Origin: Erythrobacteraceae bacterium
Lineage (GTDB): Bacteria; Pseudomonadota; Alphaproteobacteria; Sphingomonadales; Sphingomonadaceae
Assembly: GCA_024642545.1 (NCBI GenBank)
Contig: JAHEAW010000015.1
Coordinates: 1-32,637 of the forward strand
Direction: 5' to 3'
DNA: 32,637 nt
Shown one piece after another: positions 7,964-19,504 of the stretch (position 1 is the first letter of the stretch; each line of letters opens with the position of its first letter). Below the pieces are notes generated by a model, which was given only the letters and a program-made list of their open reading frames with translations, was not told the DNA's origin and did no database searches. A program made the translations under genes and the position numbers.

Positions 7964-9163
7964 CTAGCACGGAGAAATCAGCTGCGCGATGAAAAATCCG
8001 TCCGTACCATCATGAAACGGTGTCAGCCGCATTCCGTGCCCGCGAATTCTTCCCAGTGGCAGATCTGGCGCAGGCGCTTTCCAATCTGCATGTGTTGCCA
8101 GAAAGGACTGGATCCGCCCGCGCCCTTCTTCATCAAGCAGCGAACAAGTCACGTAAATGATCCGCCCGCCTGGCTTCACCAGCCTTGCTGCCAGATCAAG
8201 CAGGTAGGACTGCTGGTCTGCAAATCGCGTCAATTGCCTGGGGTCGAGCCGCCAGCGCGCTTCAGGATTGCGCCGCCACGTGCCCGTGCCCGAACACGGC
8301 GCATCGACCAGCACGGCGTCTGCGCCGCCACCTGTCTCATGCAAAGCGGGCCAGCTGCGCACCATATCAAACTCTTTGCCCGGGTCGAGCAGCAAGCTTT
8401 CAATTAACCCGGCACCCGCACTTTCGGCGCGCGGACGCAGCCGCGACAAGCGCCCGCGGTCGGTATCTGCGGCGAGAAGTTTACCGCTGTTTTCCATCGC
8501 AGCTGCCAGCGCAAGTGTCTTGCCCCCGGCACCCGCGCACAGATCAATGATCGTCTCCCCCGGCTTTGCCGCCACGGCCAGAGCGGCCCATTGGCTGCCA
8601 TGGTCCTGCACTTCGATTTGACCGGACTTGAAGGCATCCCATTGTTCGACCTGCGTTCCCGCTGCAAAGCGCAATGCCTGCGGCGCGGCAAGATGTTCGC
8701 CCGCTTGGGGCAGGTTCAAAACCGCGCGGTCCGCCTTCAGCGCATTGACCCTGATATCGAGCGGCGCGCGGCCCAGCAGCGCCTGCGCTTCGTCCCCCCA
8801 GATGTCTGATTTACTGAGCCGTTCGGCCAGCCATTCGGGCGCAAAGCCCCCGTCTGCTGGCACTTCGCCTTGCTCAATTGGAGCGGGCGCGTGCCCCTCG
8901 CCGGTAAACAAATCTGACAATTGCAAGTCACTTTGCGCCGCTCGCAAGATGGCGGCGCGGCCACTTTGCGGCACCGGTCCGCAGGCCCTGATCGCAGAAT
9001 AGACCAGTTCACGCACGGCCCGCCGGTCTTTGCTGCCAGCATAACGGCGGGTGCGAAAATAATCTGCAATCAAGCGGTCAGCTGGTGCACTATTGCTGCG
9101 CGCTGCATCGATGATGGAATCCAGCAGTTCGATTGCGGCTTGAACGCGTGCTCCGGGGGCCAT
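7964..9163 (-). CDS. rsmB: RsmB/NOP-family rRNA (cytosine-C5) methyltransferase
   Basis: SAM-dependent m5C methyltransferase predicted to modify 16S rRNA. The SAM motif is DLCAGAGGK (residues 207-215). The two family cysteines are present: Cys290 in DAPCSGTG and the catalytic Cys340 in YVTCSLLDEEG. The N-terminal 80 residues resemble the NusB-like domain of RsmB, but the protein (399 residues) is shorter than E. coli RsmB (429), so the exact target base is less sure than the family. It starts three bases after the guaB stop and is therefore almost certainly co-transcribed with it. Confidence 0.85.
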   Translation of the reverse strand: MAPGARVQAAIELLDSIIDAARSNSAPADRLIADYFRTRRYAGSKDRRAVRELVYSAIRACGPVPQSGRAAILRAAQSDLQLSDLFTGEGHAPAPIEQGEVPADGGFAPEWLAERLSKSDIWGDEAQALLGRAPLDIRVNALKADRAVLNLPQAGEHLAAPQALRFAAGTQVEQWDAFKSGQIEVQDHGSQWAALAVAAKPGETIIDLCAGAGGKTLALAAAMENSGKLLAADTDRGRLSRLRPRAESAGAGLIESLLLDPGKEFDMVRSWPALHETGGGADAVLVDAPCSGTGTWRRNPEARWRLDPRQLTRFADQQSYLLDLAARLVKPGGRIIYVTCSLLDEEGRGRIQSFLATHADWKAPAPDLPLGRIRGHGMRLTPFHDGTDGFFIAQLISPC

Positions 9164-9166
9164 GCC

Positions 9167-12227
<3,061 letters not shown>

Positions 12228-12356
12228 ACACTTCAGATTGCAGCAGATGCCAGTTTGGCCCAATTCGAAAACGTCCCTGTTTCCTGATTCTGAAAGCACC
12301 AAGGTGGCACTGGCGCATGCCATTACCCCTTCGCCCGCATCATCTTGTCTATTTTC

Positions 12357-12381
12357 GCTGGCCAGTGCGCCACTGTCCAGC
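12357..12381. repeat. Imperfect inverted repeat upstream of the YpfJ-like peptidase gene
   Basis: Arms of 11 bases (GCTGGCCAGTG and CACTGTCCAGC) pair at 10 of 11 positions around a three-base centre CGC. It lies about 40 bases upstream of the peptidase ATG, in the divergent spacer between it and the M28 gene. It may be a protein-binding site or a leader stem-loop; sequence alone does not decide. Confidence 0.35.
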
Positions 12382-12420
12382 AATAACCGCGTCAAGTGCT
12401 GATCGCCTGGAGGGAGGCTT

Positions 12421-13287
12421 ATGAAGCTCAAGCGTTTTAACCCAGCCAATATTCGTGTCAGCCGCGATGGGGGCGGCCGCTTTCCGGGCGGCGGTGGCGG
12501 CAAAATTGGCTTTGGCACGATCATCATCGCAATCATCGCCTATTTTGTGTTTGGCGCAGATCCGATGCAGACCGTCAGCACGTTGGACGGAATTCAGCAG
12601 CAAACCGCAGCCAACCGGGTTGTAGGGCAAAGCAGCGCACAGGGGCCGCAAGTGTGCGATGACAGCGCCTATGCTTTGGAAGCGTGCAATGTGCTAAGCT
12701 CGCTCAACGAAACCTGGCAACCACTGTTTCAGCGCGCCAAGGTCCCGTTTGAACAGCCCGAACTCAAACTTTATTCGGGGCAAGTCAGTTCCGGCTGCGG
12801 GGCGGCCTCCAGCGCAGCTGGCCCGTTTTACTGTCCTGCTGATCAGAAGATTTACATCGACACCAGCTTTTATGACACGATGAAACGCCAGCTTGGCGCA
12901 GGCGGTGATTTTGCGCGTTATTATGTGATGGCGCATGAATATGGGCATCATATCCAGAAACTGACCGGGCTGGCAGATCAGGTGCGGAGGGCTCAGCAGG
13001 AAAGCCCTCAAGCTGCAAACAGATTGCAAGTTGCGATGGAATTACAGGCCGATTGCTATGCCGGGGTGTGGGCTGCCAAGAACCGCAATCAGATCGAGCC
13101 TGGCGATATGGAGGAAGGCATGACCGCCGCCGCTGCAATCGGAGACGATACGCTGCAGCGCAATGCTGGTGGGCGGGTCAATCCGGAAAGCTTTACTCAC
13201 GGCACCAGCGCCCAGCGGATGCAATGGCTGAAGCGCGGGATCGAAACGGGCAACGAAGATCGGTGCGATACGTTTGCCGGGCTGTAA
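12421..13287 (+). CDS. ypfJ: Neutral zinc metallopeptidase, YpfJ/KPN_02809 family
   Basis: A membrane-anchored predicted zinc protease of 288 residues. The N-terminus is basic and Gly-rich (GGRFPGGGGG), followed by one transmembrane helix at about residues 29-46. The zinc site is HEYGHHIQ (172-179), and the downstream MELQADCYAGVW segment (from 206) supplies the third ligand, probably Glu207 or Asp211. Four cysteines (Cys79, Cys89, Cys126, Cys138) lie in the external part and could form disulfides. ATG at 12421 follows a very strong Shine-Dalgarno (GGAGGGAGG). The gene stands alone, divergent from the M28 peptidase, with its own terminator. The physiological substrate of the family is not established. 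Confidence 0.87.
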   Translation: MKLKRFNPANIRVSRDGGGRFPGGGGGKIGFGTIIIAIIAYFVFGADPMQTVSTLDGIQQQTAANRVVGQSSAQGPQVCDDSAYALEACNVLSSLNETWQPLFQRAKVPFEQPELKLYSGQVSSGCGAASSAAGPFYCPADQKIYIDTSFYDTMKRQLGAGGDFARYYVMAHEYGHHIQKLTGLADQVRRAQQESPQAANRLQVAMELQADCYAGVWAAKNRNQIEPGDMEEGMTAAAAIGDDTLQRNAGGRVNPESFTHGTSAQRMQWLKRGIETGNEDRCDTFAGL

Positions 13288-13313
13288 GATGCAGCCTGGA
13301 CGCTCATACAAAC

Positions 13314-13352
13314 GGGGCGGCGCACCCAATCCGGTTAAGCCGCCCCCTTTTT
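13314..13352 (+). terminator. Rho-independent terminator of the YpfJ-like gene
   Basis: GGGGCGGC (13314-13321) pairs perfectly with GCCGCCCC (13339-13346) and is followed by C and five T. A small ACC/GGT pairing lies inside the 17-base loop. It sits 26 bases past the plus-strand stop, in the convergent gap with the M56 gene. Confidence 0.8.
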
Positions 13353-13373
13353 CTTGCGACCTGAGCGCCAGCG

Positions 13374-14987
13374 TCAGCCGCCGTCTTTGTTCCATCCTGC
13401 AATTGCTTCATCCAGGGCCTTGAGCACTTCGGCGCGGATGTCCCCGGCCATGTCCTTGCTGTTCGCCACCTCAGCGCGCGCTTTCTTGATACCGTCAAGC
13501 GCGCTGGCCATGATATCGGTGGTGCAAAGTTCAATCGCCTTTCCGCTCTTGTCCGCCCATGACCCATTTTTGCCCTTGCCCTTGCCCTCGCAGTCGACAT
13601 TGACCTTCGTAACTTTGCCATCCTTGTCCTTGAACATCAGCATTTCCTTGCGCGCTTCGGCAAGGTCCTGCTTCATTTCGGCCATATCCCGCTTGATCTC
13701 TGCGCGCATCTCCGCACGTTCTTCGGCTGTCATCTTGTGATCCTCGTCCTTTGAGATGAAGACCATCCGATGTTTGCCGCCATCAGCGGTGTCACCATCT
13801 GGACCGGTTATGATCTTGCGCTCGACAACGACGTTCCTGGAATCTGTTTCCGGTGCCTCGTAAACTGCCATCAGCTTTGCTGGTGCAGCCGGAGGTGCGT
13901 CAGGTGCAGGCGGCGCAATCGGCGCAGCCGGAGCCACAGGAACTGAGGGGACCAAAGGCGCTGCCGCGGCTAATGGCACAGCCGGAGGTGCTGGCGGGGC
14001 AATACCTTCGGCATAGGATATTGATGCGGTCAGCGGCAGCGATAGCAAGGCTGCACCAATCAGCATGCGTCCGGCAATCCTGCGGCGCGGGGAAATGTCA
14101 TTCATGGTCAGGCTCCTCAAACGGTGAATTATGCTTTTGTCACCCAGCACCGGGCAGGCCATCGGCGCTGCCAGTGGCTTCCATGCCAGCGGCTTTGCGG
14201 CCGAAAACTTCGGTCCTGCGGCAAACCGGGCAATAACTTCTGCGTAAGTGGCGCGCTCCTCAGCGCTTCGCCGGGCGACCACCCGGGCATCACAAGCCGC
14301 TTCCTGGTCGCGGCGCAGCGCACGCCAGCCAATCCATGCCAGCGGGTTGAACCAGTGCAGCGCGAACAGCGGCTGGACCAGCATATTGGCCAGCAAATCA
14401 TGCGCGCGGTGGTGCGCAAGCTCATGCGCCAGCGCAAGGTCACGCTGCTGGCGGTTATACATTGCCATAAAACCTGGCGGCAAAGCGATGACCTTGTCGA
14501 TCACGCCAAAGGCGATCGGAGCGGTAGCCATCGGCGTTTCGACCAGACGGACAGGCCCGTCTTCGCCAACTGGGTGCGCATCTGCGAGCATGCCTCTACG
14601 CATCACAAAATAACCCCGGAACCGAACTATGAGAAACGCCGCAGCGCCTGTCAGCCACAAGCACAGCAGCGCAAGGAACCAGTCCATTGACGCTGCCGGC
14701 GCAGCGGCGCTGCTTGCCGCGCCGCTCGCTGCCTGACCGACTACTGCCCCTGTGAACGAAGTAACAGTGTCAGACACAGCAGACGGGGACGCAGATACTG
14801 ACCTGGTAGCCGGGGCCAGCCACGCCGGCAGAACCAGTGGCGGCAGAGCCAATCTGATCAGGGGCATCAGCCACAAGGCATAGGCCGCTTGCGGGCCAAA
14901 ATACCGTGCCATGGGCCGGCGCAGCGCCAGCACAGCAATAATCAGCAGACCAGTCCAGACGAGTGTTTCAATGATCCACTGGGTCAT
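13374..14987 (-). CDS. M56-family (BlaR1-like) membrane metallopeptidase without penicillin-binding sensor
   Basis: A membrane zinc protease that in BlaR1/MecR1 systems leads to cleavage of the partner repressor. Transmembrane segments lie near residues 8-23, 33-57, 103-123 and 304-324. The zinc motif HELAHHRAHD (188-197) is followed by EAACDA with Glu229 as third ligand, so the protease looks active. In place of the penicillin-binding C-terminal domain of BlaR1 there is a Pro/Ala-rich linker (about 329-370). It leads to a charged helix rich in Glu, Lys and Met (about 418-452) and a tail with Cys466 and Cys488. The inducing signal is therefore unlikely to be a covalently bound beta-lactam. 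The start overlaps the blaI stop by four bases (ATGA), the usual coupling of the pair. Confidence 0.88.
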   Translation of the reverse strand: MTQWIIETLVWTGLLIIAVLALRRPMARYFGPQAAYALWLMPLIRLALPPLVLPAWLAPATRSVSASPSAVSDTVTSFTGAVVGQAASGAASSAAAPAASMDWFLALLCLWLTGAAAFLIVRFRGYFVMRRGMLADAHPVGEDGPVRLVETPMATAPIAFGVIDKVIALPPGFMAMYNRQQRDLALAHELAHHRAHDLLANMLVQPLFALHWFNPLAWIGWRALRRDQEAACDARVVARRSAEERATYAEVIARFAAGPKFSAAKPLAWKPLAAPMACPVLGDKSIIHRLRSLTMNDISPRRRIAGRMLIGAALLSLPLTASISYAEGIAPPAPPAVPLAAAAPLVPSVPVAPAAPIAPPAPDAPPAAPAKLMAVYEAPETDSRNVVVERKIITGPDGDTADGGKHRMVFISKDEDHKMTAEERAEMRAEIKRDMAEMKQDLAEARKEMLMFKDKDGKVTKVNVDCEGKGKGKNGSWADKSGKAIELCTTDIMASALDGIKKARAEVANSKDMAGDIRAEVLKALDEAIAGWNKDGG

Positions 14988-15367
14988 TGACGTAGCTCCT
15001 TGAGCAGAGCTTCCATCTCGGCCAGATCATCTTCGGTCAGTATTTCGGATTCAGCCAACTGCGCAAACAGCGGTGCAGCGCGGCCGCCAAACAGCCGGTC
15101 AACCAGCCGCCGCGATTCAGCGCCGGTGTAATCGGTGCGATCCAACAGCGGCGAATAAAGAAACCGGCGCCCGTCCGGCTGCGTTGTAACCGCCTGCTTG
15201 GAAACCAGACGGGAAAGCAAGGTTTTGACCGTGGGCATGCTCCAGTCGCGCCGCTGGCACACTTTCTCGCACACTTCAGCTGCGGTCAGCGGGCTGCGTT
15301 CCCACAGCGCCTCCATCACGGCATGTTCAGCCTCGCTGATACGTTCGGACTTGTCTGGCTCGGCCAC
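14984..15367 (-). CDS. blaI: BlaI/MecI/CopY-family transcriptional repressor
   Basis: A winged-helix repressor of 127 residues that acts as a dimer. The N-terminal wHTH is visible in AEHAVMEALWERSPLTAAEVCEKV and MPTVKTLLSRLVSKQAV (recognition helix), followed by RFLYSPLLDR and a C-terminal dimerisation segment. It begins with GTG at 15367, with GGAAGG ten bases upstream; no ATG competes. It is the first gene of a two-gene operon with the M56 peptidase. A double TACANNTGTA operator lies 28-58 bases upstream of the start, so autorepression is very likely. CopY-type copper sensing is less likely because no Cys-X-Cys hook is present. Confidence 0.92.
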   Translation of the reverse strand: MAEPDKSERISEAEHAVMEALWERSPLTAAEVCEKVCQRRDWSMPTVKTLLSRLVSKQAVTTQPDGRRFLYSPLLDRTDYTGAESRRLVDRLFGGRAAPLFAQLAESEILTEDDLAEMEALLKELRQ

Positions 15368-15394
15368 TACAGAAGCACCTTCCTTATTCGTGAT

Positions 15395-15425
15395 TACATC
15401 TGTAGTCGACTTGACTACAGATGTA
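15395..15425. promoter_or_regulatory. Paired BlaI-type operator (perfect 13-bp inverted repeat)
   Basis: TACATCTGTAGTC and GACTACAGATGTA are perfect inverted arms around the spacer GACTT. Each arm contains its own TACANNTGTA box (15395-15404 and 15416-15425), the known BlaI/MecI half-site arrangement. The box centres are 21 bases apart, about two helical turns, which suits two dimers on one DNA face. On the minus strand a possible promoter (TTTACA, 17 bases, TACAGA) overlaps both boxes, so binding would block transcription. Confidence 0.82.
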
Positions 15426-15463
15426 AACTGAAATCTGGATGAACTAAAATTGGCCGGGCCAGA

Positions 15464-16534
15464 TCAGGGAATGAAATGCGGTGTGCCGACCGGGCGTTCT
15501 TCGTCGATCCGGTGGATCGTAATGGCGACCGTAAAGGCAACTGCCAGCATGATTGCGGCAAACGTCGCCAACCCCAGAGCAAGGCGGCTGTTCGCATCGG
15601 CAGCTTTCGCCGGTGCCGGGCGCGAATCGCGCTGGCGCACTGCATCTGTCCGCTCTTCCTCCCGGCCGAATCGATACAGGATTATGCCGGCAGACAGCGC
15701 AAACATCATCGTGCCCGGGATCCACATGATCGCCCCGCCCGTCTGTTCGTCACGCAGCATAGAGACATGCCAGAAATGCCCCATCGTGTCATAGGCTGAA
15801 TAGAGAGCACGGTCCTTGAATGTAAGGAATGCTCCCAGCACAATATTACCCAGCGCCGCAGCGACAAACATCGCCAGCCTGGTGCCCAGTGCTGGCCCGT
15901 GCGGCGGATGGCGGCGGTCAAAAATCACCGAAAACCAGATCAGTCCTGCGGTCAGCAGCGAGACATGCCACATGTAATGAATTGGCAGATTGAGGATCGC
16001 AAGGTCATGATAATAGGGCAGCATCCAGAAATAGCTTGCGGCCAGAAAAAGTGCAGTCGCAACCGCTGGCTGGCGCAAGAAGCCCAGGAAGCGGCGCAAC
16101 GGGCCATTGGTCATCACTGGCCCGGCCAGCCCGCGCCGGATACCGCTGGGCAGGCCGCGCATCAACACTGGTTGGGGCTGCGAAAGGAAGATCAGCATCG
16201 GCCCCAGCGTGCGCAGCAACATATGCTCGACCTGATGGACCGCGAATATATGATCTGCCAATTCTTCAATCGGGCTGATCAACGCTGCAAACAGCGCCAG
16301 CAGCCCTGCCACAAAAGATGCTGTGCGGGTCAGCGAAGGTCGCGTTCCACGCAAGGCCCCCCTGATGTAAATCGTCAGCGCGAGCCCCAATCCAATCCAG
16401 ATCTCGGGCGAGAAATGCCACAAGAGCCAATAGGATGTCCCCTCATGGATTTCGTCTCCATGAGCGAAAGCCGCAGCAGGAATGGCGGCTAAACCCAAGC
16501 TGGCAAATGCAGCGACGAATTTTCGAATGAGCAT
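15464..16534 (-). CDS. ctaG: Cytochrome c oxidase assembly protein, caa3-CtaG family
   Basis: A polytopic membrane protein thought to help assemble or metallate terminal oxidase. The N-terminal signal-like segment ends at AFAHGDEIHEG. Seven or so hydrophobic helices follow, with the family features FSPEIWIGLGLAL, ISPIEELADHIFAVHQVEHMLL, MLPYYHDLAI, HYMWHVSLL and DTMGHFWHVSMLRDEQTGG. The last contains conserved His residues that may bind metal. ATG at 16534 (356 residues) is used; a GTG three codons earlier is possible and neither has a strong Shine-Dalgarno. It stands alone: no oxidase subunit is adjacent. The unrelated Cox11-type 'CtaG' is excluded by the many helices. Confidence 0.85.
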   Translation of the reverse strand: MLIRKFVAAFASLGLAAIPAAAFAHGDEIHEGTSYWLLWHFSPEIWIGLGLALTIYIRGALRGTRPSLTRTASFVAGLLALFAALISPIEELADHIFAVHQVEHMLLRTLGPMLIFLSQPQPVLMRGLPSGIRRGLAGPVMTNGPLRRFLGFLRQPAVATALFLAASYFWMLPYYHDLAILNLPIHYMWHVSLLTAGLIWFSVIFDRRHPPHGPALGTRLAMFVAAALGNIVLGAFLTFKDRALYSAYDTMGHFWHVSMLRDEQTGGAIMWIPGTMMFALSAGIILYRFGREEERTDAVRQRDSRPAPAKAADANSRLALGLATFAAIMLAVAFTVAITIHRIDEERPVGTPHFIP

Positions 16535-16590
16535 GGGCGGCACTTAGCTGAACCGCCAACGCAAGTCAGCCCCATAGTAGAGGGACACCG

Positions 16591-16614
16591 CCTGAAATTC
16601 TGCCTGAAATTCTG
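16591..16614. repeat. Perfect 12-bp tandem duplication upstream of ctaG
   Basis: CCTGAAATTCTG occurs twice head to tail, in the spacer between the sdh terminator and ctaG. It may be a simple slippage duplication. A role as a paired binding site cannot be excluded. Confidence 0.5.
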
Positions 16615-16653
16615 ACCTTCGAGCGCTCAGGAATTGGTTGTCTGTCCCACACA

Positions 16654-16685
16654 AAAGGGCCGAGGCGTTCCCGCCCCGGCCCTTT
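16654..16685 (-). terminator. Terminator of the sdhCDA operon
   Basis: A 14-position stem with one A-C mismatch closes on a four-base loop: left arm AAAGGGCCGAGGCG (16654-16667), right arm 16672-16685. On the minus strand it is followed by a T-rich TTTTGTGTG. It begins 22 bases past the sdhA stop, so the operon appears to end there. Confidence 0.75.
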
Positions 16686-16707
16686 GGAAATTACTTCAAA
16701 ACAAATG

Positions 16708-18522
16708 TTAGTACACCCGCTTCTTCGGCTGGATATATTCCGCATCGTCGGTGAGCGTGTAGTCGTGGACCGGGCGATAGTCGATCTTGACCTTGCCGCC
16801 ATTTCCACCCCAACCTTCGAACCACACGGCGGTGTGTTTCATCCAGTTGGCGTCATCGCGATCGGGGAAATCCTCATGCGCATGGGCGCCCCGGCTTTCC
16901 TTGCGGTTTTCTGCCGAATTGATCGTCACGCTGGCCTGTGCCATCAAATTATCCAGTTCCAGAGTTTCAATCAGATCGCTGTTCCAAATCAATGACCGGT
17001 CCGACACGTTTATGTCCTGCATGGTCTGGTTGATTGCAGCAAGTTGGTCAACGCCCTCCTTCAGCAGCTTGCTATCGCGGAAGACTGCGGCATGCTTCTG
17101 CATGGTCTTTTGCATTTCCGCGCGGATTGACGCAGTGGACTTGCTGCCCTTGGCGTTGCGGAAATGGTCAAGCCGGGTCAGCGCCAGATCGGCACTGTCC
17201 TTGGGAAGTTCATCATGGCTGGTGCCGGGCTTGATCAGTTCCTGAAGCCGGTGACCGGTCGCACGGCCAAAGACGACCAAATCAATCAGTGAATTGGAGC
17301 CGAGGCGGTTCGCGCCGTGGACAGACACACAGGCTGCTTCGCCCACAGCGAACAGGCCAGGAACCACGGTTTCCGGGTCACCGTCAGCGCCGATGGTGAC
17401 AACTTCTCCGTGATAATTACACGGTATTCCACCCATATTATAATGCACTGTCGGCGTGACCGGCAGCGGCTGACGGGTCAGATCGACCCCGGCAAAAATC
17501 TTGCCGCTTTCGGTGATGCCTGGCAACCGTTCGGCCAACACCTTGGGATCGATATGATCAAGATGAAGATAGATATGGTCCTTCTCTGGCCCGACCCCGC
17601 GCCCTTCGCGCATTTCCAGCGCCATGGAGCGTGAAACAACATCGCGGCTGGCAAGATCCTTGGCCGAAGGTGCGTAGCGTTCCATGAACCGCTCGCCTTC
17701 GGAATTGGTGAGATAGCCGCCCTCGCCGCGCGCGCCTTCGGTGATAAGCACGCCCGCACCGTAAATTCCGGTCGGGTGGAACTGGACAAACTCCATATCC
17801 TGCAGCGGAAGGCCAGCGCGCAGCACCATCCCGCCGCCGTCACCTGTGCAAGTATGTGCACTGGTGGCGGTGTAATAGCAGCGGCCATAACCGCCCGTCG
17901 CCAGCACTACTGAATGGCTGCGGAAGCGATGAATGCTCCCATCATCCAGACACAGCGCGATCACGCCGACGCATCGCCCCTTGTCCATGATCAGATCGAT
18001 CGCGAAATATTCGATGAAGAAGTCTGCATCATACTTCAGGCTCTGCTGATAGAGCGCGTGCAGCATGGCATGGCCGGTGCGATCCGCCGCCGCACAGGTT
18101 CGCTGCACTGGCGGGCCTTCCCCCATATTCTGCATGTGGCCGCCAAAGGGGCGCTGATAGATCGTGCCGTCATCGTTGCGCGAAAAAGGGACGCCGGCAT
18201 GTTCCAGCTCATACACCGCCTGCGGTGCTTCGCGGACCATATATTCAATCGCGTCCTGATCGCCGAGCCAATCAGACCCTTTGACAGTATCATACATATG
18301 CCATGACCAGTGATCTGGCGTGTTATTGCCGAGCGAAGCGGCAATGCCGCCCTGCGCTGCCACTGTATGGCTGCGGGTCGGGAAAACCTTGGAGATATTG
18401 GCCGTGCGCAGACCAGCTTCGGCAGCGCCCATCGTGGCGCGCAGGCCAGAACCGCCTGCTCCCACCACGACAACGTCATACGTATGGTCAATAATCTTGT
18501 AAGCGGAAGTATCAGCGGCCAT
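16708..18522 (-). CDS. sdhA: Succinate dehydrogenase flavoprotein subunit
   Basis: Subunit A of complex II, oxidising succinate to fumarate at the cytoplasmic face of the inner membrane. The FAD-binding GAGGSG is at residues 21-26. The covalent flavin site is His52 in [12 protein letters not shown]. Substrate-binding and capping-domain features are present, as is [21 protein letters not shown]. The C-terminal [19 protein letters not shown] region is normal, and the length (604 residues) is typical. Its ATG overlaps the sdhD stop by one base (TGATG). Unusually, no sdhB follows: a terminator lies directly after the gene. Confidence 0.97.
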   Translation of the reverse strand: MAADTSAYKIIDHTYDVVVVGAGGSGLRATMGAAEAGLRTANISKVFPTRSHTVAAQGGIAASLGNNTPDHWSWHMYDTVKGSDWLGDQDAIEYMVREAPQAVYELEHAGVPFSRNDDGTIYQRPFGGHMQNMGEGPPVQRTCAAADRTGHAMLHALYQQSLKYDADFFIEYFAIDLIMDKGRCVGVIALCLDDGSIHRFRSHSVVLATGGYGRCYYTATSAHTCTGDGGGMVLRAGLPLQDMEFVQFHPTGIYGAGVLITEGARGEGGYLTNSEGERFMERYAPSAKDLASRDVVSRSMALEMREGRGVGPEKDHIYLHLDHIDPKVLAERLPGITESGKIFAGVDLTRQPLPVTPTVHYNMGGIPCNYHGEVVTIGADGDPETVVPGLFAVGEAACVSVHGANRLGSNSLIDLVVFGRATGHRLQELIKPGTSHDELPKDSADLALTRLDHFRNAKGSKSTASIRAEMQKTMQKHAAVFRDSKLLKEGVDQLAAINQTMQDINVSDRSLIWNSDLIETLELDNLMAQASVTINSAENRKESRGAHAHEDFPDRDDANWMKHTAVWFEGWGGNGGKVKIDYRPVHDYTLTDDAEYIQPKKRVY

Positions 18523-18905
18523 CAGGCGGCTCCCAAAGCAAGGCGGACAATACAGAAAACACCGAACGCGCCGCCGCCAATTGCAGCAAGGTTCAGCAGC
18601 AGCAGCACGGCAAACTTGTTACCCGGCGTGTGCACATAATCTTCGGCCAGAACCTGCAAACCAAGGCGGGCGTGCCAGAACGTACTGATAATCAGCAGCA
18701 CCATCGCAATGGCCGGAACGGGCTGAGACAGCCAGCTACGCACGGCACCATAGCCCAGGTCAGGCAGCAACAGCAGCGAGACGACAAACCACAGCACCAA
18801 CAGCAGATTGCCGACCGCCGTAAAGCGTTGCAGCAGCCAGTGATGTGCGCCCTCATGCGCAGGGCCGAGGCCGCGTACCCGGCCGATGGAGGTTCCGTTA
18901 CCCAT
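18522..18905 (-). CDS. sdhD: Succinate dehydrogenase membrane anchor subunit D
   Basis: One of the two small membrane subunits that hold heme b and the quinone site of complex II. The protein has 127 residues with three transmembrane helices: about residues 31-48, 58-78 and 96-120. The [17 protein letters not shown] opening and the [15 protein letters not shown] segment are characteristic; the latter carries the conserved His and Asp-Tyr of the alphaproteobacterial SdhD family. It lies 11 bases after sdhC and overlaps sdhA by one base. Confidence 0.93.
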   Translation of the reverse strand: MGNGTSIGRVRGLGPAHEGAHHWLLQRFTAVGNLLLVLWFVVSLLLLPDLGYGAVRSWLSQPVPAIAMVLLIISTFWHARLGLQVLAEDYVHTPGNKFAVLLLLNLAAIGGGAFGVFCIVRLALGAA

Positions 18906-18916
18906 GGTCTATTTCC

Positions 18917-19351
18917 TTAACGGTAAATCAGCAGCGCCCAGAATCCGGCGGTCAGCAAGATGGCAATGATCGGGCTGGCAATTGACCACACCCGGTTGAG
19001 ATCAAGCTCATACCCGGCCCCGATATCGAGCACAAAATGGCGCAGGCCAGAGCACATATGGGTAAAGAACGACCAGCTGAGGCCGATGATCACCAATTTG
19101 AGCACAATCTTGATCAGCGAAACGATAATGGCTGCTCCGCCCCAGCTGAGCGTGCCGAGATCGGCCCACACCCAGCCAGAGAAGCTGGCATAGGCTTCCG
19201 GCCCGCTGACCAAAGCACCCAGCCACCACAACAAAATTCCCAAACCCGCCAGCGCCAGCCCATCACCGGTTATGCGGTGGAGGATCGAGACCAGCATATG
19301 CGGTCCCCATTTCCAGATTTGCAGATGCGGGGAGAGGGGACGTTCAGCCAT
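18917..19351 (-). CDS. sdhC: Succinate dehydrogenase cytochrome b556 subunit
   Basis: First gene of the sdh operon, 144 residues. The N-terminal RPLSPHLQIWKWGPHMLVSILHRITG contains the family signature SxxHRxTG. HMCSGLRHFVLDIG provides the heme-ligand histidine region, and three membrane helices are visible. ATG at 19351 is preceded by GGAA. The 153-base divergent spacer to the SDR gene must hold the sdh promoter, but I could not pick a convincing -35/-10 pair in it. Confidence 0.93.
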   Translation of the reverse strand: MAERPLSPHLQIWKWGPHMLVSILHRITGDGLALAGLGILLWWLGALVSGPEAYASFSGWVWADLGTLSWGGAAIIVSLIKIVLKLVIIGLSWSFFTHMCSGLRHFVLDIGAGYELDLNRVWSIASPIIAILLTAGFWALLIYR

Positions 19352-19504
19352 GGTGATTTTCCGGTTGCATAAATCTTCGCGCTCTCCTTACCGAAACGCT
19401 CCGCTTAGGCAAGCTGTGTGGTGCGGCCCATGACGGCAAAGCCACATAACCAAAATCACAGACAAGCCCTCGACATTACCATCGTGTTTGGAGATAGCAT
19501 TCAT

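Noticed and set aside
12228-12536. 103-codon N-terminal extension of the M28 peptidase
   Set aside because: It precedes a clear lipoprotein signal peptide and runs into the start of the divergent YpfJ-like gene.
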